A DNA stretch of 64,000 bases from JACKAL01 sp964400355 (GTDB lineage: Bacteria > Bdellovibrionota > Bdellovibrionia > Bdellovibrionales > JAGQZY01). The stretch covers positions 434,001 to 498,000 of the forward strand of contig CAYNTO010000001.1 in assembly GCA_964400355.1 (NCBI GenBank), given 5' to 3'. Positions within the stretch are counted from its first letter, which is position 1; each line of letters begins with the position of its first letter. The notes beneath the pieces were generated by a model. That model did not search any database. It was given only the letters and a program-made list of their open reading frames with translations, and was not told the origin of the DNA. This document shows, piece after piece, positions 37,266 through 46,754 of this stretch. A program made the translations under genes and the position numbers.

Positions 37266-38978
37266 GTGCGCATGTGGGCGATCGTTATTGCGGCATTGAT
37301 AATAGGCGGATGTGTTAGTTCCAAAAAAGACGGGTTTACGCGCTTCAAAGAAGCCGCCAGTTCAGGTCAAAGTTGCGGCAAGCTCCTCAAAAAATTGCCG
37401 GTTCAAAAGGAATCGCAAACGTGGTCAGCGGCTCAACAGCAGTCCGTTGAGTTTGCGTACACCACTTGCTTAACGGGTTACCGCGATCTGGCCTCACACG
37501 CTTCGGCAATCGAATTCGTAAAAACTGTGTTTGAAGAACTCGGTGTGCAATACAAAGAAAACACCGAAAAGGGCAGTGTGTCTTTGGTTGGAAGCCTCGA
37601 GCCGAACTCCCCAAAAGAAACCGTCATGATGGTACATGCCACCGATATGATCAATGCTCAAATGATAGACCAAGGCCAGAAAGTTCCGCTATGGGGACAG
37701 TCCAATTCCAATTCGCGCGCTCTCGGTGTGTTGCAGATGATGGCGATGGCATTCGCCTATAAAAAGAAACCTGAGGAGCGCAAATTCAATTTGGCGTTAG
37801 CGGTCACCGAACAAGGTCAATGGAAAGGTGTCGCGAACGATTTTAAAAAAATCACCATTGTGTTGAATGAGGGCGGGCACGCATTTTCTAAACAAAATAA
37901 AAATATGTTTCTTATAGGCAGTGAACAAAAGGGTGGTGCGTGGTTACGCATTCGCCACAAATCACCTGATCGTCTGCTTTCTCATTTAGACAATCTGCTC
38001 GCCGTGTTTATGCCCCATGAGCCACGCGATTTTAGTGGGCCCGGCAAATGCCACTTGGTGACCATGAACACCAGCGATCAGCAGATCAATTTGGTTCCCA
38101 ATCGTGTAGAGATGATGATCCGTTGTAAAGGCGTCTCGGGCAGCGTTGTTGGCCAAGCATTTGGCCACTCGAATGTATCGATTCATTTGCGCCCCGAAAG
38201 TGACATGTACAAGGTGTCGCTGGAAATTGCCCATCCAAAAGAAAACAAGTATGGCCAGCTCTCAGCCCTACAGATGGCTGCGCAGGGCCTTCAAAAACTT
38301 TCTATTATTCCGTTTCGAGACTGGTCTTTTGAGCAACCTCAATTTTACGGACACCAGCGAACTCCGGCTTCGGTCAATTTCGTCAGTAAAGCAAAGAACG
38401 TTTACCCCCAACAATCGGATTGGGAAGGCCTGCTCTGGGATCTGGATGAATCGGGCGAGTGGTCCGGGGTTTCTGCGAACATCTCGCCCGCTAAACGCGA
38501 CGGACCGGAAAAATTATTTCGCACTTCCTGTTCATGGACGGGCTTTCATGCCGATCAAGAAGGAGCGGAGGCTTTGGTAGATTGCCGTTTGGCGCGCTCC
38601 TCGGGCCGCTTGGGAGCGTTGGAAGATCAGGACGCTAAGGATTTTATTGCCGCCATTCAAAAGCGCGCTAAAGATCCATCATTACAAATTGAAATGATTA
38701 AAGGTTGGAATTCGATCACCAGTGAAAGCACTCACAAGTTTATTGATTTCGCAAAAGAACAAATTAAAAAAATCTATCCTTCCAGTGAAACCACGACTTG
38801 GATGTCGCCGGCGTCGACGGTGGTGTACTCCGAAAAGTCTAAGATTCCCACCTATGGTTTCAACCCAATATTGCGCGAGGATATTCTCGAGTTGAACGAC
38901 AAAACGATCACCCAAGATCAGATATTTACTGCCAATCAAATTTATTCAGGCGCGATTTCACGCCTGATTGCTTACTAA
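37266..38978 (+). CDS. M20-peptidase-like lipoprotein with degenerate metal site
   Basis: A 570-residue lipoprotein with leader RMWAIVIAALIIGGC. The fold pattern follows M20 metallopeptidases (ArgE/DapE/carboxypeptidase G): a VMMVHATDM stretch where HxDxVP is expected, GQSNSNSRALGVLQMM where the (S)DDKG metal loop is expected, and AVTEQGQWKG where DEExG is expected. Several metal ligands therefore look lost, so activity is doubtful. A dimerisation-like insertion lies around residues 230-370. I chose the GTG at 37266 because an AAGGAGG site lies 6 nt upstream. The frame opens earlier at 37236. It ends 1 nt before the convergent gene at 38980. Confidence 0.6.
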   Translation: MRMWAIVIAALIIGGCVSSKKDGFTRFKEAASSGQSCGKLLKKLPVQKESQTWSAAQQQSVEFAYTTCLTGYRDLASHASAIEFVKTVFEELGVQYKENTEKGSVSLVGSLEPNSPKETVMMVHATDMINAQMIDQGQKVPLWGQSNSNSRALGVLQMMAMAFAYKKKPEERKFNLALAVTEQGQWKGVANDFKKITIVLNEGGHAFSKQNKNMFLIGSEQKGGAWLRIRHKSPDRLLSHLDNLLAVFMPHEPRDFSGPGKCHLVTMNTSDQQINLVPNRVEMMIRCKGVSGSVVGQAFGHSNVSIHLRPESDMYKVSLEIAHPKENKYGQLSALQMAAQGLQKLSIIPFRDWSFEQPQFYGHQRTPASVNFVSKAKNVYPQQSDWEGLLWDLDESGEWSGVSANISPAKRDGPEKLFRTSCSWTGFHADQEGAEALVDCRLARSSGRLGALEDQDAKDFIAAIQKRAKDPSLQIEMIKGWNSITSESTHKFIDFAKEQIKKIYPSSETTTWMSPASTVVYSEKSKIPTYGFNPILREDILELNDKTITQDQIFTANQIYSGAISRLIAY

Positions 38979-38979
38979 C

Positions 38980-40728
38980 TTATTGCTGGACGGGGACATC
39001 AAACCGCGGCAGTGGCAGACCTGGTAATCCCAGGTCTGGAGCGGGTGCGATCAATGCGGGGGCGGTCTCCTGGCGGGTGACGTAGTCGCTTGAGCGAGTC
39101 ATGTCATCGACAACGCGCGTGAGAGACTCCACCCAGTCCTCGGTGATCACTACCGGTGCTGGAGGTGCGGCTGCCGCACCTCCAGCGGGATCCGCTATGT
39201 AGCTCGGCATCATTGCGCGATAGTTGGTAAACATGTGCGAAGCGTAGCGCAGATCTTTGAGAGCCTTGCTGGCACACACATCTCCTATGCCTTCTGCTGC
39301 CGCGCCGTGCTTGCGCTTTTCGTACCACTTGGCCTCTTTAAAGAAGGTGCAATAGTTGTCAACCACGTCGGTGGCGATTCCAAAGTAGCGTCCCAAGTTT
39401 TGCAATTTATCAAAATAGGTTTCAATGGCGGCGCGATCGTCTGCATTCACTTGATCACGGGCAATATCCAACGACTCTAAAATTTGCCCGTAGTATTCAA
39501 AGGTGTCGCCCCAAACAGTGCCACCCCAGTTGAGCCGCGGCCACTTTATACCAGGGTAGGAGTTTTTCAGCACACGTAGAGTGTACACCACGCCCATCAG
39601 GTGATTGTCGAGGTGACTGTTCCACTCTCGGGCTTCGACGATGAGTTGCTTTAAAAACAACGGACCCTGTTCGGTCACCATAAACTTTTGAATGCTGAGC
39701 ATTTCCGAGCCGATGTCTTCCAATCCCAGATCTGCCTTTAAATTATTGTCCTCAAGGGAACGAACGCGCAGTGGAATCCAAGTGAGCGTCTTTAGAGAAC
39801 GATACGTGTGCGTGCCAAGGCGCTCGGTGTAAAGCTTGTCGATCTGTTTAGCAATGGCGGCGATTTTATTTTCAAAAGCCACAGCCCAGATATCTTGAGT
39901 CTTAATCTCTTTTTCCGTTTTTCTCTCGCGCGCCTTTGTAGACTCTTCTTCAACCAGAAGAATGATTTCGCGGCACTCGGGGCAATTGTCGCGCAGAATT
40001 CCAATCTGTTTTTCGAGAACACCCTGAAGTTGCATCAATCGAGAAACAGACTCGTAGGGATTGACCAGTTTTTCCAGTTCGCGGCGGTAGTCAAAAAGCG
40101 AGCACATACTATCGGCATAAGCCATACGTTGCTCGACGTCTTTGAACTTGTAACCTTGGCGGTTTTCTTCGATAGTTTTCATCGCTTTGAGAAAACCGGT
40201 GATCACATCGCCGGCCACTTGAATGGTCATGCCTGTTTCCGGGCCGCCGATCACCGAAAGAATTTTTGAACCTTCGCCGATGAGACTGGTCACGAATTCC
40301 AGAGACATGCCCTGTTTGTCTTCGTCGAAGCAGGCATCATTCCCGGTAAGTACAGCGAGAAGATTGGAAGTCGTCACAGTGACTTTCTCCACGTAGCTCT
40401 CCACGCGTTTTTGCTCGGCATCGGTAAGGCCTTGAGATTGGCCTTTTGTAATGAGGGCCATAATGTTATCGCGTTCGGCAGTTACCAGATTGGAGAGGTC
40501 GCTCACGTCCGCGGTAATGCCTTTGCAGTTGGCTTCTTCCTTGATGGCTTTTTTGAGTTCGAGTAGTTTTTTGCGAAAATCTTTAATGGCTTCGTTGGAA
40601 GCGGGACACTGGAGCACCGGAAATGAGGAGTACCCTGTTTCCTCAGTTTCGTTGTCGACCGGTACTTGTGCAAAGGTGTTGGTTGAAAATATCCCCAATA
40701 CAAGAATAAGTGCAATGCGCAGATTCAT
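38980..40728 (-). CDS. Hypothetical large secreted helical protein
   Basis: A 582-residue exported protein with signal peptide MNLRIALILVLGIFSTNTFAQ. The mature region is mostly alpha-helical with several conserved-looking Cys residues (ILRDNCPECREI forms a CxxC). The C-terminus is a Pro/Ala-rich low-complexity tail (PAPDLGLPGLPLPRF). No domain is recognised. The ATG at 40728 is preferred over 40740 because it follows a GGGAGGT site. It is convergent with the M20-like gene and apparently monocistronic; the next gene upstream is 125 nt away. Confidence 0.6.
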   Translation of the reverse strand: MNLRIALILVLGIFSTNTFAQVPVDNETEETGYSSFPVLQCPASNEAIKDFRKKLLELKKAIKEEANCKGITADVSDLSNLVTAERDNIMALITKGQSQGLTDAEQKRVESYVEKVTVTTSNLLAVLTGNDACFDEDKQGMSLEFVTSLIGEGSKILSVIGGPETGMTIQVAGDVITGFLKAMKTIEENRQGYKFKDVEQRMAYADSMCSLFDYRRELEKLVNPYESVSRLMQLQGVLEKQIGILRDNCPECREIILLVEEESTKARERKTEKEIKTQDIWAVAFENKIAAIAKQIDKLYTERLGTHTYRSLKTLTWIPLRVRSLEDNNLKADLGLEDIGSEMLSIQKFMVTEQGPLFLKQLIVEAREWNSHLDNHLMGVVYTLRVLKNSYPGIKWPRLNWGGTVWGDTFEYYGQILESLDIARDQVNADDRAAIETYFDKLQNLGRYFGIATDVVDNYCTFFKEAKWYEKRKHGAAAEGIGDVCASKALKDLRYASHMFTNYRAMMPSYIADPAGGAAAAPPAPVVITEDWVESLTRVVDDMTRSSDYVTRQETAPALIAPAPDLGLPGLPLPRFDVPVQQ

Positions 40729-40853
40729 ATAACCTCCCACCTGGTAAGAATCTCAAGTCAGGGACAATCTATATGGAACGCGGTGGTGGAGGAAGAGCAG
40801 GCATGACGAGGGTGAAATAATTCCCTGGCGAACAGAGATTTTTACATCGTTCT

Positions 40854-41741
40854 CTAGAGATGTTTTTTGTAGCTCTTGTTCACGCGATATTCGTTTACGT
40901 ACTTCATCAAGTCGGCCACCTTTGGCGCTAATAGCGGTCCCCCCGTTTTTTCGGAGATAGACGTGCCAACAATAACGGCGTCGACGAGGGGTAAGATATC
41001 GGGCGCATTGTCTCTGGAAAAACCCGAGCCCACAACAACTGGCACGGAGCGGACCCCTTTGCGCGCCTTTGCCAGTCTTTTGAGATCTGGTGATGAACCC
41101 GATTGCGAGCCCGACACGATAACGCCATTACTGCCTAGCAGCTGTGCGGTTTTAGCCGATTGATCGATGGAAATTTTTGGATTGATCATCTTTGAGTACT
41201 TCACCTGAATGTCGGTAAGTAGAACCACGTTCTCGGCGTTCAGTTCCTTGCGGTATTTGATAAGCCCTTCGGGATCAATGGGCACTGTAATATCATTGGC
41301 TTCGACCTCATCGCTAAAGAAATCGATACGCACAAATTGAGCTTGAGAAGCCTTAGCCAACTTGAGTGTGGCGCCCGGGAAGTGCCAGAGAATCTCCACG
41401 CCGATAACCAGATTGGGATAGCTTTCGATGACTTTGCGAGTGAGAGCGGCCATCATCTCTTGTTCCCACTGGGGAATTTCACGACTGAGGATTTCACCGC
41501 CGCGAAACTCAATCAGCAGACCGTCCATCTTGCCGTCGGTGGCAATGCGCGCTTGTTCTAAAAGCCATTTTTCGGCGGGAGTGTATGAGTTGGGTTTTAA
41601 ACGCTCCACCATTATGGCGGCGATCACCGGTTTGGAGTTTTTAAACAGGCGCATGAATTCATTGGCCTGCGCGCTTTGCAGAGGCAGAAAGAGGGGCGAA
41701 AGAAAAAGTGACGTTAAAAGGATCCAAGATGATTTTGTCAT
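40854..41741 (-). CDS. BtpA/SgcQ-family TIM-barrel protein with export signal
   Basis: A 295-residue protein. After a signal peptide (MTKSSWILLTSLFLSPLFL...SAQA) the body matches the BtpA family (thylakoid biogenesis BtpA, SgcQ): DGLLIEFRGGE, NLVIGVEILWHF, VRIDFFSDE, VLLTDIQVKYSKM, NGVIVSGSQSGSSPDL, VPVVVGSGFSRDNAPDI and DAVIVGTSI. These are the phosphate-binding strands of a TIM barrel. Known BtpA-type proteins act in the cytoplasm or stroma, so an N-terminal secretion signal is unexpected. It lies 43 nt downstream of nnrD/E on the same strand. No ribosome site is strong. Confidence 0.75.
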   Translation of the reverse strand: MTKSSWILLTSLFLSPLFLPLQSAQANEFMRLFKNSKPVIAAIMVERLKPNSYTPAEKWLLEQARIATDGKMDGLLIEFRGGEILSREIPQWEQEMMAALTRKVIESYPNLVIGVEILWHFPGATLKLAKASQAQFVRIDFFSDEVEANDITVPIDPEGLIKYRKELNAENVVLLTDIQVKYSKMINPKISIDQSAKTAQLLGSNGVIVSGSQSGSSPDLKRLAKARKGVRSVPVVVGSGFSRDNAPDILPLVDAVIVGTSISEKTGGPLLAPKVADLMKYVNEYRVNKSYKKHL

Positions 41742-41783
41742 AGTCTGGATTTACCATTGAAGGCGTGTGCGGGCCATCAAAAA

Positions 41784-43247
41784 TTACTGGGTGAGAAGCC
41801 GTTGTAACAGGCGCGGGAGGCCTTTGAGGAGATCGGACGGCATCAAGGAATTGGGGTGGTTTTTTTGAACCCACAGGTCCGCCATCCATCCGTGAAGATA
41901 GGCCCCACTCAGCGCAGCTAACGGCGCGCTCAAACCCTGAGCTCGCAAACCAGACACTATGCCGGTGAGCACGTCTCCGCTACCGGCTTTCGCAAGCGCC
42001 GCATTGCCCGTGGGTATAATAAAGACATTGCCCTCGACGGCCACCAAGGTGCGAAATCCCTTGAGAACAACGATTGCGCCCAAGGCCTTGGCCGCGTCTC
42101 TTGCGTGTTGCGGGCGATTTGACTCGATAGTGGTCACGTCGCGAATTTTCAGAAGTCGCGAAAGCTCTTTGGTGTGTGGGGTGAGTATCCAGTCCGATCG
42201 TAGAGCTATTTTTGGCGATGCGTAAGCGATGTTTGTGAGTGCATCGGCATCCAGAATCACCTTTTCGATGTGATTGGCATGGAGCAAACGCAACTGGGAT
42301 TCTTGCTCGCTGCCTGTGCCCCAGCCGGGCCCCACAGCGTAGGTGAACCTGTTATCAATGGGAGATCTCTTTTCCACAAGAAGTTCAGGAACATCGCTAA
42401 AAACTGCGGAATCCTCCGATTGCAAACTCACATAGCCGCTTCCCACACGGTATGCGGCGCGCGCTGTAAGAAGGGCAGCGCCCCACATTCCGGGGCTGCC
42501 CGCCCATACCTTCACGTGACCATGAGTGGATTTATTGGATGTACTTTTTCTATTAGGGAACGCCGCTACAAAATCGCGATGGGTGAATACAAAGTGAGAG
42601 TTGGCGTGTGCGGTAACGGCCTCTTTTGAAAACCCAATGTTCAGTTTATGCACGCGGCCGCAAACGCGCGGGCCGTCTTGAATGAGTTGCCCGAGTTTTC
42701 GAACTCCAAATGTGAGTGTGTGATCAGCTTCCACGGCTGCGCCGCGAACGGCTCCAGTGTCGGCGTCCAGTCCACTGGGAATATCGAGACTTATGGTCTG
42801 TGAGCGGCCGGCGCGGCGCAAGCGATTGAGCTCTTCGATGAGTTGCGCGAGAGATCCGTGGATCTCTTTGCTCAAACCAATTCCAAAGAGGGCATCAATG
42901 TAAACGTCAGCTGCCGGCAAGACGCCCGAAAATTTTTTTACTGGAGCATTCACATTTTTGATTTGGTGATTGAGTGCGTTAGTTCTCGGCGGAACCACAC
43001 TGTAACATTCGCTGCGCCTATAATTTTTGGCCAACAACTCGCGGAAGACAACGACTCCATCGCCGCCGTTATTACCTGAGCCGCACAGTATCACAAATTT
43101 TGTGTATTTATCGGGAAATAAACTTTGAATTTTTTCTACAGCCGCAAGACCGGCGTTGTTCATTAATCGCAGCTCGGATATAGAGAGCTGCTTTTGTGTC
43201 TGTAGATCGATGGTTCGGGTTTGAGCACGGGTTGCGATGCGTATCAT
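41784..43247 (-). CDS. nnrD: Bifunctional NAD(P)H-hydrate epimerase / ADP-dependent dehydratase
   Basis: Repairs damaged NAD(P)H hydrates. The N-terminal YjeF epimerase domain (residues 1-210) has GSGNNGGDGVV, DALFGIGL and DIPSGLDADTG. The C-terminal ADP-dependent dehydratase (residues 220-485) has HGHVKVWAGSPGMWGAALL, the DADAL segment, and NAALAKAGSGDVLTGIVSGL near the end. 488 residues is typical for the fused form. The frame opens to 43283, but the start MIRIATRAQ at 43247 matches the family. It is divergent from the GbsR-like regulator. Confidence 0.93.
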   Translation of the reverse strand: MIRIATRAQTRTIDLQTQKQLSISELRLMNNAGLAAVEKIQSLFPDKYTKFVILCGSGNNGGDGVVVFRELLAKNYRRSECYSVVPPRTNALNHQIKNVNAPVKKFSGVLPAADVYIDALFGIGLSKEIHGSLAQLIEELNRLRRAGRSQTISLDIPSGLDADTGAVRGAAVEADHTLTFGVRKLGQLIQDGPRVCGRVHKLNIGFSKEAVTAHANSHFVFTHRDFVAAFPNRKSTSNKSTHGHVKVWAGSPGMWGAALLTARAAYRVGSGYVSLQSEDSAVFSDVPELLVEKRSPIDNRFTYAVGPGWGTGSEQESQLRLLHANHIEKVILDADALTNIAYASPKIALRSDWILTPHTKELSRLLKIRDVTTIESNRPQHARDAAKALGAIVVLKGFRTLVAVEGNVFIIPTGNAALAKAGSGDVLTGIVSGLRAQGLSAPLAALSGAYLHGWMADLWVQKNHPNSLMPSDLLKGLPRLLQRLLTQ

Positions 43248-43358
43248 TGCTGTTGTTCTAGACGATTGATTTTTGTGATTCAATCAGATATTCATATTTG
43301 TTCACGTAACCCTAAACTTTTTTTAGTTCGTGTGGGTGGGGAGTAAAGGATTAATACA

Positions 43359-43898
43359 ATGCCGAGTAAGACTCTTGCTCTAAAATCGCATCTACCGCGA
43401 GCCTATGCCGAGCTTTTGCTTCAGGTGGGAAATTTTATGGAACACTGGGGGTTTAAACAGGTTCATGGCCAAGTGTGGGCCTGTGTGTTTCTCTCTGAAC
43501 ATCCCGTAGATGCTCGCCATATCATTGAGCATCTTAAAGTTTCAAAGGCAGCAGTGAGTCTCGCTATCAAAGACCTTATCGACTATGAGGTGATTGAGGA
43601 ATTGGAAAAAACAAAACCTTCCACCCGTAAATACGTCTCCAATCCCGATCTTTGCGAAGTGATCCTCAACGTTTTACGTGGGCGAGAAAAACCAATGCTC
43701 GCTAGCGTGGTGGACACCGCTCAGGCGTTTTTAGCTCTAGGCTCTGCGGAGCTTCAGCGCGTGCACGTTTCCAGCGAGAGAGTGAAAGAACTAAAGGCCA
43801 TGGCTACCAGTGCCCACGAAATTCTCGAGTGCCTGATCAAAAGCCGCGAGGGCAGCTTGGAACCGTTAATGACAGCTCTCACAGCGGAGCCTCATTAG
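43359..43898 (+). CDS. GbsR/MarR-type transcriptional regulator
   Basis: A 179-residue DNA-binding protein. The N-terminal half is a winged helix: FMEHWGFKQVHGQVWACVFL, VDARHIIEHLKVSKAAVSLAIKDLIDYEVI. It fits the GbsR family of MarR-like regulators. The C-terminal half is helical, for dimerisation. It has an AAAGGA site. Its TAG stop overlaps the GTG start of the photolyase gene by one base, so the two are coupled. It may control its own operon; the inducer is unknown. Confidence 0.8.
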   Translation: MPSKTLALKSHLPRAYAELLLQVGNFMEHWGFKQVHGQVWACVFLSEHPVDARHIIEHLKVSKAAVSLAIKDLIDYEVIEELEKTKPSTRKYVSNPDLCEVILNVLRGREKPMLASVVDTAQAFLALGSAELQRVHVSSERVKELKAMATSAHEILECLIKSREGSLEPLMTALTAEPH

Positions 43899-45361
43899 TG
43901 AAAAAAGCAGATTCGTTCGGTATTCATTGGTTTCGCCGCGATCTGCGAATAGAGGGAAATGCAGCACTGAGCGCCAATATGCGCAAAAATAGTGGACGCG
44001 TTCTCGGTCTATTTTGTTTCGACTCTCAATTTTTGGCCCGTCCCGATTTTTCTCACAACCGATTCGCTTTCTTTTTGAAAACACTGCAGTCGCTGCGCAA
44101 AGATCTGCAAAACTGCGGCGGTGATCTACTGATTGTCGATGAAGTTCCCGAAAAAGTGTTTCCCGAGCTGTTCAGCTACTGGAAAGCACAGGGGACAAAC
44201 CTTCCCAATGTGTCTTACAGCAGAGACTACGAGCCCTTTGCCATTCAACGCGACGACAAACTTGGCGCTATTTTTAAAAAAAATGAGGTGGAGTTTGAGT
44301 CTTTTCGTGATCACCTGGTCATTGAGCCTACGGAACTCAGCAAAGGCAAACCGGGTGAGTACTACCAGATCTATACACCCTTTGCTAAAAAGTGGTTCGA
44401 CATCTTCCATTCTGCTGAGTTTCAAGAACGCATTTCCGCCCAAGCAGGGAGCCTGAGCGGATCGCTCAAGGCCAAGCTTTCTATGAGTTGGAAAGACGTT
44501 GTGGAAAAGCCGTTCCCCTATGTGGATAAGTTGGATCATTTTATCCATGAAAATGCCAAGCACGTTACTGTGCAAATTCCAGATGCTGGGCGCGATGCCG
44601 TTAAACAATCTCTCTCTGTATTTAAAAGAAAACTGAATCTTTACAAGACCAATCGTGATGTGCCAGGCACAGAGGGCACTTCACGTTTTTCCGTCTATTT
44701 TAAAAATGGTTCGCTCACTACGGCTCAAGCCATTTATCATTTGCAGCTTCAGAAGATCGGTTTTAAGACTGAGAATGGCCCTGCACGATTTCTTAAAGAG
44801 CTTGTGTGGAGAGAATTTTATTACCACATTCTTTACCACCGGCCCGATGTGGAGCATACGGCCTTCCAGGAAAAGTACAAAAAGATAGATTGGTCCAACA
44901 ATAAGAAATGGTTTGAAAAGTGGTGTGCAGGTCAAACCGGTTTCCCGATTGTCGATGCGGGTATGCGCGAACTCAATACTACGGGTTGGATGCACAACCG
45001 GGTTCGCATGATCGTGTCTTCGTTTCTCATCAAAGATCTTTTAATCGACTGGCGTTGGGGTGAACGGTATTTCATGGAAAAGCTGATCGATGGCGATCTG
45101 GCTCCCAATAACGGGGGTTGGCAGTGGGCCGCTTCTACAGGCTGCGATGCTCTGCCCTACTTCCGAGTCTTCAATCCGTGGCTGCAGTCACAAAAATTTG
45201 ACCCACATGGCGAGTACATTCGCAAATATGTGCCCGAGCTGAGAAATGTCTCCGATAAAGCGATTCATCGTGAAGAAGAAGATCGCGGCGCTTATGGGTA
45301 CCCTGAGCCCATGGTGGTTCACTCTCAGCAAAAAATCAAAGCCATTTCCCTATATAAGTGA
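43898..45361 (+). CDS. phrB: Class I CPD-type deoxyribodipyrimidine photolyase
   Basis: Light-driven repair of cyclobutane pyrimidine dimers. A Rossmann-like antenna domain starts IHWFRRDLRIEGN. The FAD domain includes GTSRFSVYFKNG, LVWREFYYHILYHRP, TGFPIVDAGMRELNTTGWMHNRVRM and NNGGWQWAASTGCDALPYFRVFNP, with the Trp residues of the electron-transfer chain and the Asn near flavin N5. It is 487 residues long counting from the GTG at 43898, which overlaps the regulator stop by one base and has a GGAG site. An in-frame ATG at 43829 lies inside the regulator and is unlikely. Confidence 0.93.
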   Translation: MKKADSFGIHWFRRDLRIEGNAALSANMRKNSGRVLGLFCFDSQFLARPDFSHNRFAFFLKTLQSLRKDLQNCGGDLLIVDEVPEKVFPELFSYWKAQGTNLPNVSYSRDYEPFAIQRDDKLGAIFKKNEVEFESFRDHLVIEPTELSKGKPGEYYQIYTPFAKKWFDIFHSAEFQERISAQAGSLSGSLKAKLSMSWKDVVEKPFPYVDKLDHFIHENAKHVTVQIPDAGRDAVKQSLSVFKRKLNLYKTNRDVPGTEGTSRFSVYFKNGSLTTAQAIYHLQLQKIGFKTENGPARFLKELVWREFYYHILYHRPDVEHTAFQEKYKKIDWSNNKKWFEKWCAGQTGFPIVDAGMRELNTTGWMHNRVRMIVSSFLIKDLLIDWRWGERYFMEKLIDGDLAPNNGGWQWAASTGCDALPYFRVFNPWLQSQKFDPHGEYIRKYVPELRNVSDKAIHREEEDRGAYGYPEPMVVHSQQKIKAISLYK

Positions 45362-45374
45362 TTATCCAAAAAGT

Positions 45375-46697
45375 TTACTTTTGGACGACAAGCATTTTTT
45401 TCCAGTAGGGCGTTAAGTCGATAGCCACTTCCATACGCCGTAAGATATTAAAGATGCCACCGAGTTTTCGGTGAAGCAGAATAATGTGTTTTGGGGGAGA
45501 AGAGTATTTGAGACTGTTGGTGAATGAGCGGCCAATGGTAATGCTCCTTTTAGCATAGTCTTTATTGGCAAAATGAAAGGGCTGAAGGCCTTCAGAAAAA
45601 GGTTCCAGCGAATTCTTCATAAACTGCAAATATTTTTGCTGTGTCTCTTCGTCTTCACGCGGATCTATGAGGCCGAACGAAAAGGACTTCGCGAGAATCT
45701 GTTTGTCGTCGCCAGTATTGAGCGCCATAAGAATTTCGCAGTACTCTCGCACAAAGGTTTTGTCGTAGTGGCGGGCGGCACCAAAATCGAGGAGTACCAG
45801 TTCGCAATTGTTGCGCACCAAAAAATTACCGTAGTTGGGATCGGTCTGCACCAATCCCCATTCGAAAAATTCGCGACAATAGAGATCTAAAATCAAATGA
45901 GCAATGTACTCGCGTTGTGAGAGTGAGGGCTTTGATTCAATCCATTCGCGCAAAGACACGCCCTCTTCAAAACTCATAGTCAATACGGAACTGGTCGACA
46001 ATTCGGGAATTGCTTGTGGAACTTTGTAATAGTTGGTGAGGTCGGCCGCCGCGATACGCTCACGATAATCGGTCATGAGACTCAGTTCGCGTTCGTAGTC
46101 GGTTTCCTGCACGAGCACCGTCTCGAATTCCGCAAACAGCGGCTGAAGATCCATTTTTTTTCCAGAAACAGAAAGAAATGCGCCCGCAACACGGCGGAGA
46201 ATAGCGAGATCGGAGTGAATGCTATCGCGCACACCAGGGTATTGCACCTTGATCGCCAATTTTTCGCCATTGCGATAAGCCACATGGACTTGTCCAATAC
46301 TCGCAGCGGAATGCGCCTTTTCATCGATTTGCACTGACTTTCTTTGCGCTGCAGACCACTGCTGTTCGAGGACGCCCTCCACCGATGAGAACGGCGTCAG
46401 CTCCGCTGTGCTTTGCAATTGGGAAAGGACGTCGGTGACTTCTTTGGGAAGAATGTCGCTACTGTCTAGGCTCATCAGTTGCCCGACCTTCATTGCAGCG
46501 CCCTTTAATTGAGAGAGGCTTTCGGCTAAAATCTTGGCCTGCTGAACACGCATCTTGATCTTTTCAGGGGCGTGGTCTTCAAAATTTTGGCTGACCGTTT
46601 CTTTGATTTTTTGCGTGAACTCATGTCCAGCAATTCGGCTGGCCGTATTGAGCAGTTGAACAGAGCGTGAGAATACGGATTTTTTGAAGTTAGCCAC
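45375..46697 (-). CDS. ABC1/UbiB (ADCK)-family atypical kinase
   Basis: A 440-residue member of the UbiB/COQ8 family. It keeps the family motifs: LKGAAMKVGQLMSLD (KxGQ), HSAASIGQVHVAY (A-rich loop), LAIKVQYPGV with the Lys, VQETDYERE, and catalytic FEWGLVQTDPNYGNFLV with VLLDFGAARHYD. Members support ubiquinone or other isoprenoid lipid metabolism. The C-terminal transmembrane segments found in E. coli UbiB are not evident. The start is GTG (46697) without a good ribosome site. It is convergent with the photolyase gene, 13 nt apart. Confidence 0.88.
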   Translation of the reverse strand: MANFKKSVFSRSVQLLNTASRIAGHEFTQKIKETVSQNFEDHAPEKIKMRVQQAKILAESLSQLKGAAMKVGQLMSLDSSDILPKEVTDVLSQLQSTAELTPFSSVEGVLEQQWSAAQRKSVQIDEKAHSAASIGQVHVAYRNGEKLAIKVQYPGVRDSIHSDLAILRRVAGAFLSVSGKKMDLQPLFAEFETVLVQETDYERELSLMTDYRERIAAADLTNYYKVPQAIPELSTSSVLTMSFEEGVSLREWIESKPSLSQREYIAHLILDLYCREFFEWGLVQTDPNYGNFLVRNNCELVLLDFGAARHYDKTFVREYCEILMALNTGDDKQILAKSFSFGLIDPREDEETQQKYLQFMKNSLEPFSEGLQPFHFANKDYAKRSITIGRSFTNSLKYSSPPKHIILLHRKLGGIFNILRRMEVAIDLTPYWKKMLVVQK

Positions 46698-46754
46698 GGT
46701 AGGGATATATCATCTTCCACCACACACGGCAAAGGTTAGCGCAGATTGTGGCAA

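Noticed and set aside
44660..44670. GTGCCAGGCAC palindrome inside the photolyase gene
   Set aside because: Short, in frame within conserved coding sequence and without flanking A/T arms; not counted as a member of the GGTGCC repeat family.
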